The position numbers and the translations under genes are program-made. From an uncultured Bacteroidales bacterium (lineage in GTDB: Bacteria > Bacteroidota > Bacteroidia > Bacteroidales > UBA932): a stretch of 56,255 nucleotides of DNA. Where the stretch lies: positions 1 to 56,255 of the forward strand of contig CAMZCW010000003.1 of NCBI GenBank assembly GCA_947305045.1. The letters are read 5' to 3'. Shown here in pieces: positions 25,401 to 33,284 of the stretch (positions are counted from its first letter, which is position 1; every line of letters begins with the position of its first letter). Under the pieces are notes generated by a model. The model saw only the letters and a list, made by a program, of their open reading frames with translations, was not told where the DNA came from and did not search any database.

Positions 25401-27062
25401 GAAAACAAACCCTGCGAAAGGGTTTACGTGTCGGACTGTACGCTCAGAAGCTGGTCTTCTGCTGTACGTATAGGATGGGATAACGACGGCGTTATCCGGG
25501 ACTGTCACCTGTCCAACCTCCGTATCTGGGACTCGTCCAACGGAATCGGCTGTTATATTCCGCTATTCAAGTATATATCGGCCTCAAACGATTATGGCCG
25601 GGAAGCTACGCTGGTGGAGGATATTACGGTTTCGGACGTAGTCATGGACCAGGTCTATGGCAACCCGGTATATTTCAAAGTCCCGGAGAGTGATCCGGAT
25701 GTAAAAGTGGAAGGATTCCGGAACATCAGGTTCAGGAATGTTTCGGCCAGGGCGCTCTGCAAGCCATATATCCGGAATACAGACAAGGATAACATCGGCT
25801 TTGAAAACTGTGACTTCCAGCAATGTTCCCCGGAGCAGTTTCCGGGTGATGCAAAGCGACACGGATATGTCCTTGCCGCAAAGCCGGAATATGATGTTTG
25901 GGATGATGCCGACACATTGGCGCTGTGGCGTGGAATATACAATCCCTATCCTGCGCCTGTGGGATTGGTGGACACCCCTGCTCCCGCAGGATACGCTCCG
26001 GTGTACATAAGTCACTATGGGAGGCACGGAAGCCGGTATCATATCGCGAAAAAATATGTCCACGAGCCTCTTGATTCGCTCCTTGCAGCTCGGGAGCGTG
26101 GAAGCATTACACCCCTTGGTGAAGAAATGCTCTCGAATCTCCAGCGTATAGCGACGAGCAGCGACGGCCTATGGGATGAACTTTCGGCGAGAGGTGCCAA
26201 GGAGCATTATGGTATTGCCGAAAGGATGGTTCATCGGTTCCCTGATGCGTTTGGCGGCAAGCGCAAGATTTCGGCCTTCAGCAGTACCAGCAGAAGATGC
26301 ATAATGAGTATGGCATCGGCCATAAGCGCAATTAAAGCCCTTGAACCGGAGTTGGAGGTGAACATGAATACAGGACAACGGTATATGCCTGTCATAGTGG
26401 GGGAAGAGGGGCTTAAAGACGCTCAGAAATGGTACACCCCCAAGCTTGATTCACTATTCAGGGCTTCATTCTCATGGAGGCAAATCCTTTCCCGCCTGTA
26501 CGCTGATGCCTCTGAATCCCGCGCATCCGCCATTGCTTACAATATTTATCATGCATGGGCAGAAGCCCCCTGCATCAGCGATACCCTTGACTTTGACATG
26601 ACCAAATGGCTGAGCGACGATGAATTTTCGGCCCTTGTCAGACGCATGGACATGAATATGTCTTTCAAATGCCTCAGGACTGATCGTTTTGGAGACGCAA
26701 GGGTGCAATCTCAGAGGCTCCTTCTGAACGATATTATCAAGAGGGCCGATTCTGCTCTTGCTTCCGGTAGCGATGTCGCCACACTGCGTTACGGGCATGA
26801 CTCTGTCCTGCTCCCGCTGCTCGGATATATGGGCGTGGAAGGGTATGAGGAGACATTCTCGCTGGATAAATATGCAGATTACTCATGGTCGTCTTCGGTG
26901 ATGATTCCGATGGGCGCCAACGTGCAGATCGTTTTCTACAAGGGCCCCGGCCCGGTACTTGTGAAGATATTCTTCAACGAGCGCGAAACCCGCATAGCGG
27001 GCCTTGAGCCTATTACAGGCCCATATTACAATTGGGAAACACTAAAAGCATTTTGGGAATGA
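22419..27062 (+). CDS. Four-domain GH99/WbsX-like, MBL-fold, GH28-like, histidine phosphatase fusion
   Basis: A single 1547-residue ORF with one signal peptide (residues 1-20). Domain 1, about 22-395, is WbsX/GH99-like: YDWYWFRDPDG, and NAWNEWVEGSYLLPD with WNEW at 362-365. Domain 2, about 400-770, has a metallo-beta-lactamase fold with SHFHDDHMGH (H481, H483, D485, H486) and KADHHGYRDS. Domain 3, about 775-1150, is a GH28-like beta-helix with NNDG (958-961) and GDD (980-982), but no GHG histidine motif. Domain 4, about 1185-1547, is a clade-2 histidine acid phosphatase with SHYGRHGSRY (R1202, H1203) and the HD pair 1460-1461, as in MINPP-type phytases. These are normally separate proteins. 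It lies in the PUL, and the next gene overlaps by 4 bases. The functional logic is unknown. Confidence 0.85.
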   Translation: MKRLCVIILLSLLGLLSSAQQKSDYYVCAYVWPSCHDDALARKWIWPEGEGEWEVIRKGNPRFEGHYQPRLPLLGYGHDDDPEVVEQWIQMALSHGVNTFIYDWYWFRDPDGYSGPFLEDALDKGFLDAPSNGKMNFYLMYANHDVKYSYWNYHKWGADADSLLFNPRIGMADWKKVVKRVITKYFHLPNYVKIDGCPVFAIFNTGIFEQGFSSPEEAVAAMDYFREEVKKAGFPGLHVQLTPGGGSDPSSRPGGGWAGGIDRYKINSIAFYNMGGFNPDYEIQNQNAVRIRNSVDTLYNIPLFPTVSIGWDDTPRFPRKGEKDVTHINYNPQTFEKYLRIAKDYADAHRATQPPFVMINAWNEWVEGSYLLPDQKWGYGYLDAVKHVFVQPDSTKILPPWQKGYFDIHHISTGKGECQFLVFPDGTTMVIDCGDMTGQGRGWAHSKALPGNALTPAQWAAKYIDTFSPKPGELDYVVVSHFHDDHMGHVSASCEGPDGYRLCGITELAEYEKFGTLVDRGYPAYDFPSVERVEKQCTMMKDYKKFVDLKVASGMKAERFKVGTHKQFRTQSGRWDFDVWNIASDLKVTDGGRKAKDMYSPGDDPMKFDENMFSSVMLFRYGDFKYYTGGDLPGGNLQALKFERDFESQVAPIVGRCDVVKADHHGYRDSSNPYFLQELAPDVVIVDAAEASHPRQETVGRIMHESRFLFTTSEAGRAKMGEDAWAKVQGTGHIVVRVFPGGDSYKVYVLDAFSPDYRIVQESAMMYSGRDIVLDGGSKGKVTAAIQSAVDRVSAAGGGRVTLRSGTFLSGPIQMKDGVELHIAEGATLLASPNLSDYRDPAMKHVVREALPRHRSAAFIWADEARNISITGGGTIDGNGAYHIKKKTDPAWTGWEYERIAPAEKTLPRVVFFTGCTNVKVQDVTMTGQPAGWSYWIHDCDSVTFRDCKIFADVRYPNNDGIHINCSRDVDVSGCEIETGDDCIVLRANSRSLKENKPCERVYVSDCTLRSWSSAVRIGWDNDGVIRDCHLSNLRIWDSSNGIGCYIPLFKYISASNDYGREATLVEDITVSDVVMDQVYGNPVYFKVPESDPDVKVEGFRNIRFRNVSARALCKPYIRNTDKDNIGFENCDFQQCSPEQFPGDAKRHGYVLAAKPEYDVWDDADTLALWRGIYNPYPAPVGLVDTPAPAGYAPVYISHYGRHGSRYHIAKKYVHEPLDSLLAARERGSITPLGEEMLSNLQRIATSSDGLWDELSARGAKEHYGIAERMVHRFPDAFGGKRKISAFSSTSRRCIMSMASAISAIKALEPELEVNMNTGQRYMPVIVGEEGLKDAQKWYTPKLDSLFRASFSWRQILSRLYADASESRASAIAYNIYHAWAEAPCISDTLDFDMTKWLSDDEFSALVRRMDMNMSFKCLRTDRFGDARVQSQRLLLNDIIKRADSALASGSDVATLRYGHDSVLLPLLGYMGVEGYEETFSLDKYADYSWSSSVMIPMGANVQIVFYKGPGPVLVKIFFNERETRIAGLEPITGPYYNWETLKAFWE

Positions 27063-28807
27063 AAAAACTGATAGTTCTTCTTTTATCGCTTGTCCCTCTT
27101 GCTCTCTCGGCCCAGAAAGCCGATTTCCGTGTCATGTCTTTCAATATTGAAAGGGGAGACTTGAGCGAGGGTAAAGGCTGGGGCTGGAGCACCCGTAAGC
27201 CTGCGGCCCTGGCGATGTTACGGCATCGGAATCCGGACATTCTGGGAGTGCAGGAATGCAACTCTATCCAGCGGGATGACATTCTTGCCACAATGCCGTA
27301 CAGACACATCGGCGTTGCCGTAGACGGTTCCGTTGATGAGCATCCTAAAACATCGGCCAACTATATTTTCTACAATCCTGAAGTTTTTGAGTTGCTTGAC
27401 CAGGGCCGTTTCTGGTTCAGTTTCTATCCGGACTCCGTTGGCGTGTACACATGGATAGCGAAAAAGCCCCGTAACGCTATATGGGGGAAATTCCGCCACA
27501 AGGCTACCGGACGCGAGTTCGTTTATATCAATAATCACTGGCAGAACGGAGTAGATGCCGTCATCAACCGTTCAATGACAGTAATGGAACTGCTGTCAAA
27601 AATGCGGGAACTCAACCCCGAAGGCCTGCCGATGCTTTTCACGGGGGATCTGAACAGCAAAGGTATTGAAAGCTACTATGCGCCCCTTCGTCAGGAAATG
27701 CAGCATGCAGCCGACGTTTGCCCCGTCACTGACCATGACATCTCGCACGGGGGCTATAAGCGTAAGAAAGGAACCGACGGCCAGGGGCAGATAGACCACA
27801 TCTTTTTCTCCGGCGCCCTGGAGGGACTCGTCTTTGGCGTGGACAGGGATGATTATGAAGGCCTGGAGTATGTTTCAGACCATTTCCCTGTGTATTGCGA
27901 CCTCCGCTTCGTGGAATCTGCTCCGGTGCATGAAGATACTTACTGGTTTGACCTCAACCCTTCAGACGGCGATTACACGCTGAAGGCCGGCACATGGAAT
28001 CTTTTCAGTACCAAAGAGAGGGACGAGCGCGGAGCGCCTTCCTGGAACAGCGTAAAGGACGGTGTGGTCGATGTGATTGCTTCGCTGGGTACCGACCTTC
28101 TTGGCCTTCAGGAGATGACGGAGCCAATGCTTCGGGACCTTCAGAAGATGCTAAAGACCCGAATGGGCAAGAGTTACAAGCTATGGGCCGCGTTCTCGGA
28201 CCCCAATCCCGATACCCCGGGCCGTGAAGCCATCGGCCTCCTTTACAACACCGGCCGTTTCGCCCTCTCCCGACAGACCCAGTCATGGATCCGCGCCGGA
28301 GAAACTGCCGAACCCGCTACACCCTGGGGAGATGAATATAGAAGCATCCTGACAGCGGTAGTGAAAGACAAAGTCACGGGTAGGCGCTTTTTCCTTCTTA
28401 CCGGCAAGGGCTGCAGGGGAGAGAATCCCGTCAAATATGAAGGGAATGTGATAAAAACCATTGAAAAGGACCTCAACAAAGAAGGTCTGCCCTGCCTTCT
28501 TCTCTGGGATATGAACTCATCACCGAAAGGTAATGTCTGGGTGTCACTATTAAACTACTGGACGGATACTTATGCCCTCATGTATCCTTTCTCCGACACT
28601 AAATTCACTACCCGTATCGGCAAAGAGGATTATGAAGGGAATACCCCCAAGGACTGGAGTATACGCTACGATATCGTTGGAATCAACCGTTACGTGGAGG
28701 ATGGAATACGTGTAATCGAGAATACCGTTCACCGTGAAACGCGAGAAATGACTCCTGTTCCCTCGGACCACTATCCGGTTACAGCAACGCTGGTTTTCAC
28801 CAAATAA
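27059..28807 (+). CDS. Tandem EEP phosphodiesterase, secreted
   Basis: I choose ATG 27059 (582 residues), in an ATGA overlap with the fusion gene; the signal peptide ends near residue 19 (LALSAQ). Residues 22-285 are one EEP domain with MSFNIERGD, GVQEC, GDLNS and VSDHFPV. Residues 300-582 are a second, diverged EEP domain with AGTWNLFS, GLQEM, WDMNS and PSDHYPV. Each half keeps the core metal and catalytic residues, so both may be active. Together with 4431-6062 and 9670-10671 it brings four EEP domains to this locus. It would act in the periplasm on a phosphoester-containing product (inference). Confidence 0.85.
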   Translation: MKKLIVLLLSLVPLALSAQKADFRVMSFNIERGDLSEGKGWGWSTRKPAALAMLRHRNPDILGVQECNSIQRDDILATMPYRHIGVAVDGSVDEHPKTSANYIFYNPEVFELLDQGRFWFSFYPDSVGVYTWIAKKPRNAIWGKFRHKATGREFVYINNHWQNGVDAVINRSMTVMELLSKMRELNPEGLPMLFTGDLNSKGIESYYAPLRQEMQHAADVCPVTDHDISHGGYKRKKGTDGQGQIDHIFFSGALEGLVFGVDRDDYEGLEYVSDHFPVYCDLRFVESAPVHEDTYWFDLNPSDGDYTLKAGTWNLFSTKERDERGAPSWNSVKDGVVDVIASLGTDLLGLQEMTEPMLRDLQKMLKTRMGKSYKLWAAFSDPNPDTPGREAIGLLYNTGRFALSRQTQSWIRAGETAEPATPWGDEYRSILTAVVKDKVTGRRFFLLTGKGCRGENPVKYEGNVIKTIEKDLNKEGLPCLLLWDMNSSPKGNVWVSLLNYWTDTYALMYPFSDTKFTTRIGKEDYEGNTPKDWSIRYDIVGINRYVEDGIRVIENTVHRETREMTPVPSDHYPVTATLVFTK

Positions 28808-28823
28808 TCCGTAAATTAGGGAC

Positions 28824-31178
28824 ATGAAAAAGCTTTCAGTCTCCATCTTGATTATTGCGGCACTGGCGTTTAGTGCCCTGGCAAAAGATAACCCGGTGGC
28901 CGCCCCCGGTGCAGTCATAGTATTTGATAATGCCCGTTTCACCGTTCTTACGGACAGGCTTATCCGCATGGAATGGGCCGATGACGGCGTTTTCGAGGAC
29001 AGGGCCTCGCTGGCTGTCGTTAACAGGGAGCTTCCTGTCCCGAAGTTCACAAAAACAGTGAATAGGGGAGTGCTTACCATAAAGACCGGCAAGATTATTC
29101 TCACATATAAGGGCGGCCGGTTTTCTCCGGAGAATCTTTCCGTGAAGCACTCGATGGGTACCTGGAAGCCCGGAATGTCATCTGACGGAAACCTTAAAGG
29201 CACAACCCGCACACTGGACGGTTGCCTGGGCTTTGAGAAGTTGTCTCATAGGGAGTCAGAGCTGGAGGACGGTATTATTTCCCGCAACGGATGGGCGCTG
29301 GTGGACGAAAGCAAACGCCATCTTTTCGGTGCGGATGGATGGGTCGCTGAAAGGCCCGAAGGAGAGCGCCTGGACTGGTATCTGTTCGTATACGGACATG
29401 ACTACACTGCCGCGCTGCAAGATTTTGTGAAAGTGGCAGGACGTATCCCCATGCCTCCCAAGTGGGCACTTGGCTACTGGTGGAGCCGCTACTGGATTTT
29501 TACAGACGACGAACTTCTGGCCCTGGGGCGTGAGATGAAGGAACACGAAGTGCCGATGGATGTGATGATAGTTGACATGGACTGGCACTATACCTACAAG
29601 GATATGGACAAGCGCCTGGGCCGGGACGATTTCGGCCAGATCCGGGGTTGGACGGGTTACACCTGGAACCGTGACCTTTTCCCGGATCCCGAGGCCTTCC
29701 TTTCCGGGCTTCATGGCATGGGCTACAAGACTGCGCTGAATCTTCATCCGGCATCCGGCATTCGTCCCTATGAGGAGTGCTACCCGGCTTTCGTCGACGA
29801 TTATTTGTCCCGTACGGACGATTACGACGGTCCCAAGGACTATGTCTTTGGAGAAGGAGGTTACCTTTATGCCGGGAACGATAAACCCGTGGGCAAGGCC
29901 GGCTACAAGGCCAGCGTCCCTTACCGGATGTCACAGAAAGAGTGGGCCGACGCTTATTTTAACAGCGTTATCCGTCCGTTGGAGCGACAGGGTGTGGATT
30001 TCTGGTGGCTGGACTGGCAGCAGTGGATGGAATCCCGTTATGTCCCTGGCCTTTCCAACACTTTCTGGATCAACTACGCTTTCTTCAAGGATAAGGAAGA
30101 CCATTCGGCCGAAAGGCCCATCATTTATCACCGCTGGGGCGGTTTGGGCAGCCATCGCTATCAACTGGGCTTCTCCGGTGACACGCACGACGAGTGGAGC
30201 GTACTTAAGTTCTTGCCTTACTTTACCGCTACGGCTTCCAACGTCGGCTATGGCTATTGGGGGCACGACATTGGCGGCCACTTTCAGAAGAAGGACCATA
30301 AGCGACTGACTGAGCCGGAGATGTACACCCGCTGGATGCAGTTCGGCGTGTTCACCCCCATTTTCAAGACTCACTCCACGCAGAGCGCCAACCTTGAGCG
30401 GAAGATTTGGGCGTTTCCGGACCATTACGAGTACTTGAAGGCAGCCATACGTCTCCGCTACACGCTTTCGCCATACATCTATACCTTTGCCAGAGTAGCC
30501 TATGACACAGGCGTTTCCATATGCCGCCCGCTGTACTACAGCCTCCCGGAAAAAAACGAGGCCTACAAATACAACGAGGAATACATGTTCGGAGACCGCA
30601 TCCTTGCAACGGCTGTCTGTGAGCCGGCCGGTGCTGATGGAAAAGCACCGCGCGAAATCTGGTTCCCTGCCGGCAGCGATTGGTGGGATATGGCTGCCCA
30701 TACTATGCACAAGGGAGGAAGCTGCAAAACATTGCGTTATTCGATTGACCAGAATCCCTGGTACGTAAAGGCGGGGAGCATTGTGCCTCTGGCCGGAGAT
30801 GAAATCATGAACCTTCAGGCCCAATCCGACGTTCTCGGTATTCTGGTTGTCCCCGGCGCGGGTAAATCTTCCTTCGCGCTTTATGAAGACGACGGCATCT
30901 CCCGCGACTATGACTCCGAGTGTGCAAATACGCTCATAGAAAAGAACAGAAGCGGGAATAACGTCACCATCACGGTGAATCCACGCAAAGGCTCCTTTGC
31001 CGGAGCATCGGCCGACAGGGAGTTGTATATCGTCCTTGAAGGCGTATCCGGGGCCCCTAAAAAGGTGCTTTTGAACGGAATTGCCGCCGGCGAATGCATT
31101 ATTAAGGATGGGCTCTTGTTGATTTCCTTCCCCAGAACATCTGCCCTTGAAACAAACAAGATAACAATTACGCTTTAA
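28824..31178 (+). CDS. GH31 family glycoside hydrolase
   Basis: A 784-residue secreted enzyme with a signal peptide ending near ALAK (residue 21). After an N-terminal beta domain the (beta/alpha)8 barrel has the GH31 signature FWWLDWQQW with the predicted nucleophile D397, and GYWGHDIGGH with the acid/base D482. An earlier barrel motif reads MIVDMDWHYTYKD. C-terminal beta domains follow. GH31 covers alpha-glucosidases, alpha-xylosidases, alpha-galactosidases and sulfoquinovosidases. The W-L-D-W form belongs to a Bacteroidetes-rich group whose substrate I cannot fix. It is 16 bases after the tandem EEP gene and 3 before GH3, so it sits in the operon. Confidence 0.9.
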   Translation: MKKLSVSILIIAALAFSALAKDNPVAAPGAVIVFDNARFTVLTDRLIRMEWADDGVFEDRASLAVVNRELPVPKFTKTVNRGVLTIKTGKIILTYKGGRFSPENLSVKHSMGTWKPGMSSDGNLKGTTRTLDGCLGFEKLSHRESELEDGIISRNGWALVDESKRHLFGADGWVAERPEGERLDWYLFVYGHDYTAALQDFVKVAGRIPMPPKWALGYWWSRYWIFTDDELLALGREMKEHEVPMDVMIVDMDWHYTYKDMDKRLGRDDFGQIRGWTGYTWNRDLFPDPEAFLSGLHGMGYKTALNLHPASGIRPYEECYPAFVDDYLSRTDDYDGPKDYVFGEGGYLYAGNDKPVGKAGYKASVPYRMSQKEWADAYFNSVIRPLERQGVDFWWLDWQQWMESRYVPGLSNTFWINYAFFKDKEDHSAERPIIYHRWGGLGSHRYQLGFSGDTHDEWSVLKFLPYFTATASNVGYGYWGHDIGGHFQKKDHKRLTEPEMYTRWMQFGVFTPIFKTHSTQSANLERKIWAFPDHYEYLKAAIRLRYTLSPYIYTFARVAYDTGVSICRPLYYSLPEKNEAYKYNEEYMFGDRILATAVCEPAGADGKAPREIWFPAGSDWWDMAAHTMHKGGSCKTLRYSIDQNPWYVKAGSIVPLAGDEIMNLQAQSDVLGILVVPGAGKSSFALYEDDGISRDYDSECANTLIEKNRSGNNVTITVNPRKGSFAGASADRELYIVLEGVSGAPKKVLLNGIAAGECIIKDGLLLISFPRTSALETNKITITL

Positions 31179-31181
31179 TCC

Positions 31182-33239
31182 ATGAAAAAGTTTTTCCTCT
31201 CGGCGGCAGCTATACTGGCCTTACTTCCTCTGACAGCCCAGCATCGTATTACTTCTAAGCATAAAGAGCGTGCAGCCGCCCTTGTCGCACAGATGACTCT
31301 GGAAGAGAAGATTGAGCTCCTCTCCGGAAAGGTGGACAGGTTCCACACCTACGCCATTCCCCGCCTGGGCATTCCTGCAGTCAGGATGGCCGATGGCCCG
31401 CAGGGCGTGCGCAACATAGACGGAAAGAACATTCAAAGCACTTTCTATCCGTGCGGAATATCGGCGGCGGCAAGTTGGAACAGGGAAGCCGTTTATGAGA
31501 TGGGGGCCGGAATCGGATGTGCCGCCAAGGCTCACGGTGTGCAGATTATGTTGGGACCAGGCGTAAATATCTATCGAAGCGCCCTTTGCGGTAGAAATTT
31601 CGAATATTACGGAGAAGATCCGTACCTTGCCTCTGAAACGGCCCTCAGCTATATCAATGGTATGCAGGAGCAGGGCGTTATGGCCACCATCAAGCACTTC
31701 GCCCTGAACCAGCAGGAGCACAACCGCCACGGCGTCGGTTCGGTTGCCGACGAACGTACGATGAACGAGATTTACTTCCCGACTTTCCGCAAGGCCGTGG
31801 AGAAGGGTGACGTGGGTGCCGTGATGACCAGCTACAACCAGGTGAATGGCGTCCATGCCGCCGAGAATAAGGAGCTTGTGCGCGGCAACCTTCGCGCCTG
31901 GGGCTTCGACGGCATAGTGATGAGCGACTGGGTGTCCACCTACAGCACGGTGAATTTCATGTCCTCTGGCGTAGACTTTGAGATGCCCGTCAACGACGTC
32001 ACCAATCCCAAGGCTCTCATGCCCCTCATTGAAAACGGCGTGGTAACCGAGGCCGATATCGACGAAAAGTGCATTGATATCCTCCAGACTCTCATTGCCT
32101 GGGGATTTCTTGACAATTCCCTTGAAGCCGATCCTTCGGCCGAAGATCCTGCTCTTTCCCAAAGGCGTGCTTATGGAGTGGCCCTGGAAGGCCCCGTGCT
32201 GCTGAAGAACGATGGAATTTTGCCTTTGAAACCCGGCAAGAAGAACCTCGTGGCCGTGGTGGGCCCCAATGCCAACTCGATTCCTTGCGGTGGTGGCTCC
32301 GGCTGGGTGAACCCTGAAGACGGAAAAGCTACAACAATATGGGAAGGCTTGCAGAAGCTTGGGAAGAACTGGAATTTCACCCTTATGGGAACCCCCAATC
32401 CGGAAACAATCAAAAAAGCTGTCGCAACCATAGTTGTATTGGGATATGATCGCCTTACGGAAACAGAGAATTCTGACCGCAAGTACTCTCTCCCCGTGGG
32501 GCAGAAGGAGATTCTGGAAAACGTTCTGTCTTATACGGACAATGTGATAGTAATAATCAATTCTGGTGGAGAAGTACAGCTTGAACCCTGGCGGGACCGC
32601 GTCAAGGCCATCATCTTGGACTGGTATCCCGGTCAGGAAGGCGGTAATGCCATGGCTGCTATTCTAAGTGGCAAAGTCTCTCCTTCCGGGCGTCTACCCT
32701 TCACCTGGTGGGGAAAATTGGCTAAAAACCCGGCCCAGAAATGGTATCCCACGGCTAAGCAGATACACGAAGACAAACCGCGCCAGCACTATTGGTACAC
32801 GGTGTATGGCGAAGGTGTTTTCGTCGGCTATCGCGGTGTAGAACACTTTGGTGTAGAGCCGCTCTATCCCTTTGGCTATGGTCTTACTTATACCAGCTTC
32901 GAGTATACCGATGCAATGGTAGTCCCCGCCGGCGATGGCTACGATGTCAGTTTCACGGTTAAGAATATCGGCGGCACAGCTGCAAAGGAGGTTGCTCAGG
33001 TTTACGTTGCCCCGGTAAATCCTTCTGTCCTTCGTCCCGCTCACGAACTTAAGGGCTACGATAAGAAACATATTGGTAAAGGTGAAACCGTTCAGTACAC
33101 AATTCATCTGGGCCCTGACGCCTTCAGCTACTATTCCACTGCAGACCATGCATGGAAGTTTGATCCGGGTAAGTATGTCATTCAGATAGGCGCTTCGTCC
33201 GGAGACATTCGTCTGGTGGTTCCGCTGACCGTAGAATAA
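31182..33239 (+). CDS. GH3 family glycoside hydrolase
   Basis: A 685-residue secreted enzyme with a signal peptide of about 19 residues. Motifs in order: VRMADGPQGVRN, the catalytic-domain KHFALNQQEHNR, GIVMSDW with the nucleophile D249, and in the second domain LTETENSDRKYSLP with the probable acid/base E429. A C-terminal fibronectin-III-like domain follows (FGYGLTYTSFEYT onward). Typical activities are beta-glucosidase or beta-xylosidase; specificity cannot be set. Length is normal for the three-domain type. It lies in the PUL operon between GH31 and the Big_2 lipoprotein. Confidence 0.92.
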   Translation: MKKFFLSAAAILALLPLTAQHRITSKHKERAAALVAQMTLEEKIELLSGKVDRFHTYAIPRLGIPAVRMADGPQGVRNIDGKNIQSTFYPCGISAAASWNREAVYEMGAGIGCAAKAHGVQIMLGPGVNIYRSALCGRNFEYYGEDPYLASETALSYINGMQEQGVMATIKHFALNQQEHNRHGVGSVADERTMNEIYFPTFRKAVEKGDVGAVMTSYNQVNGVHAAENKELVRGNLRAWGFDGIVMSDWVSTYSTVNFMSSGVDFEMPVNDVTNPKALMPLIENGVVTEADIDEKCIDILQTLIAWGFLDNSLEADPSAEDPALSQRRAYGVALEGPVLLKNDGILPLKPGKKNLVAVVGPNANSIPCGGGSGWVNPEDGKATTIWEGLQKLGKNWNFTLMGTPNPETIKKAVATIVVLGYDRLTETENSDRKYSLPVGQKEILENVLSYTDNVIVIINSGGEVQLEPWRDRVKAIILDWYPGQEGGNAMAAILSGKVSPSGRLPFTWWGKLAKNPAQKWYPTAKQIHEDKPRQHYWYTVYGEGVFVGYRGVEHFGVEPLYPFGYGLTYTSFEYTDAMVVPAGDGYDVSFTVKNIGGTAAKEVAQVYVAPVNPSVLRPAHELKGYDKKHIGKGETVQYTIHLGPDAFSYYSTADHAWKFDPGKYVIQIGASSGDIRLVVPLTVE

Positions 33240-33284
33240 TTCGGACTGTTGACTACTATCGTAAAAGTGAAAAGTTATCCATAT

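Noticed and set aside
28824..31178. Sulfoquinovosidase and a sulfoquinovose pathway with the downstream isomerase and mutarotase
   Set aside because: GH31 alone cannot show it; no aldolase, transaldolase or other sulfo-sugar gene was recognised, and the sugar operon includes a PMI-like enzyme instead.
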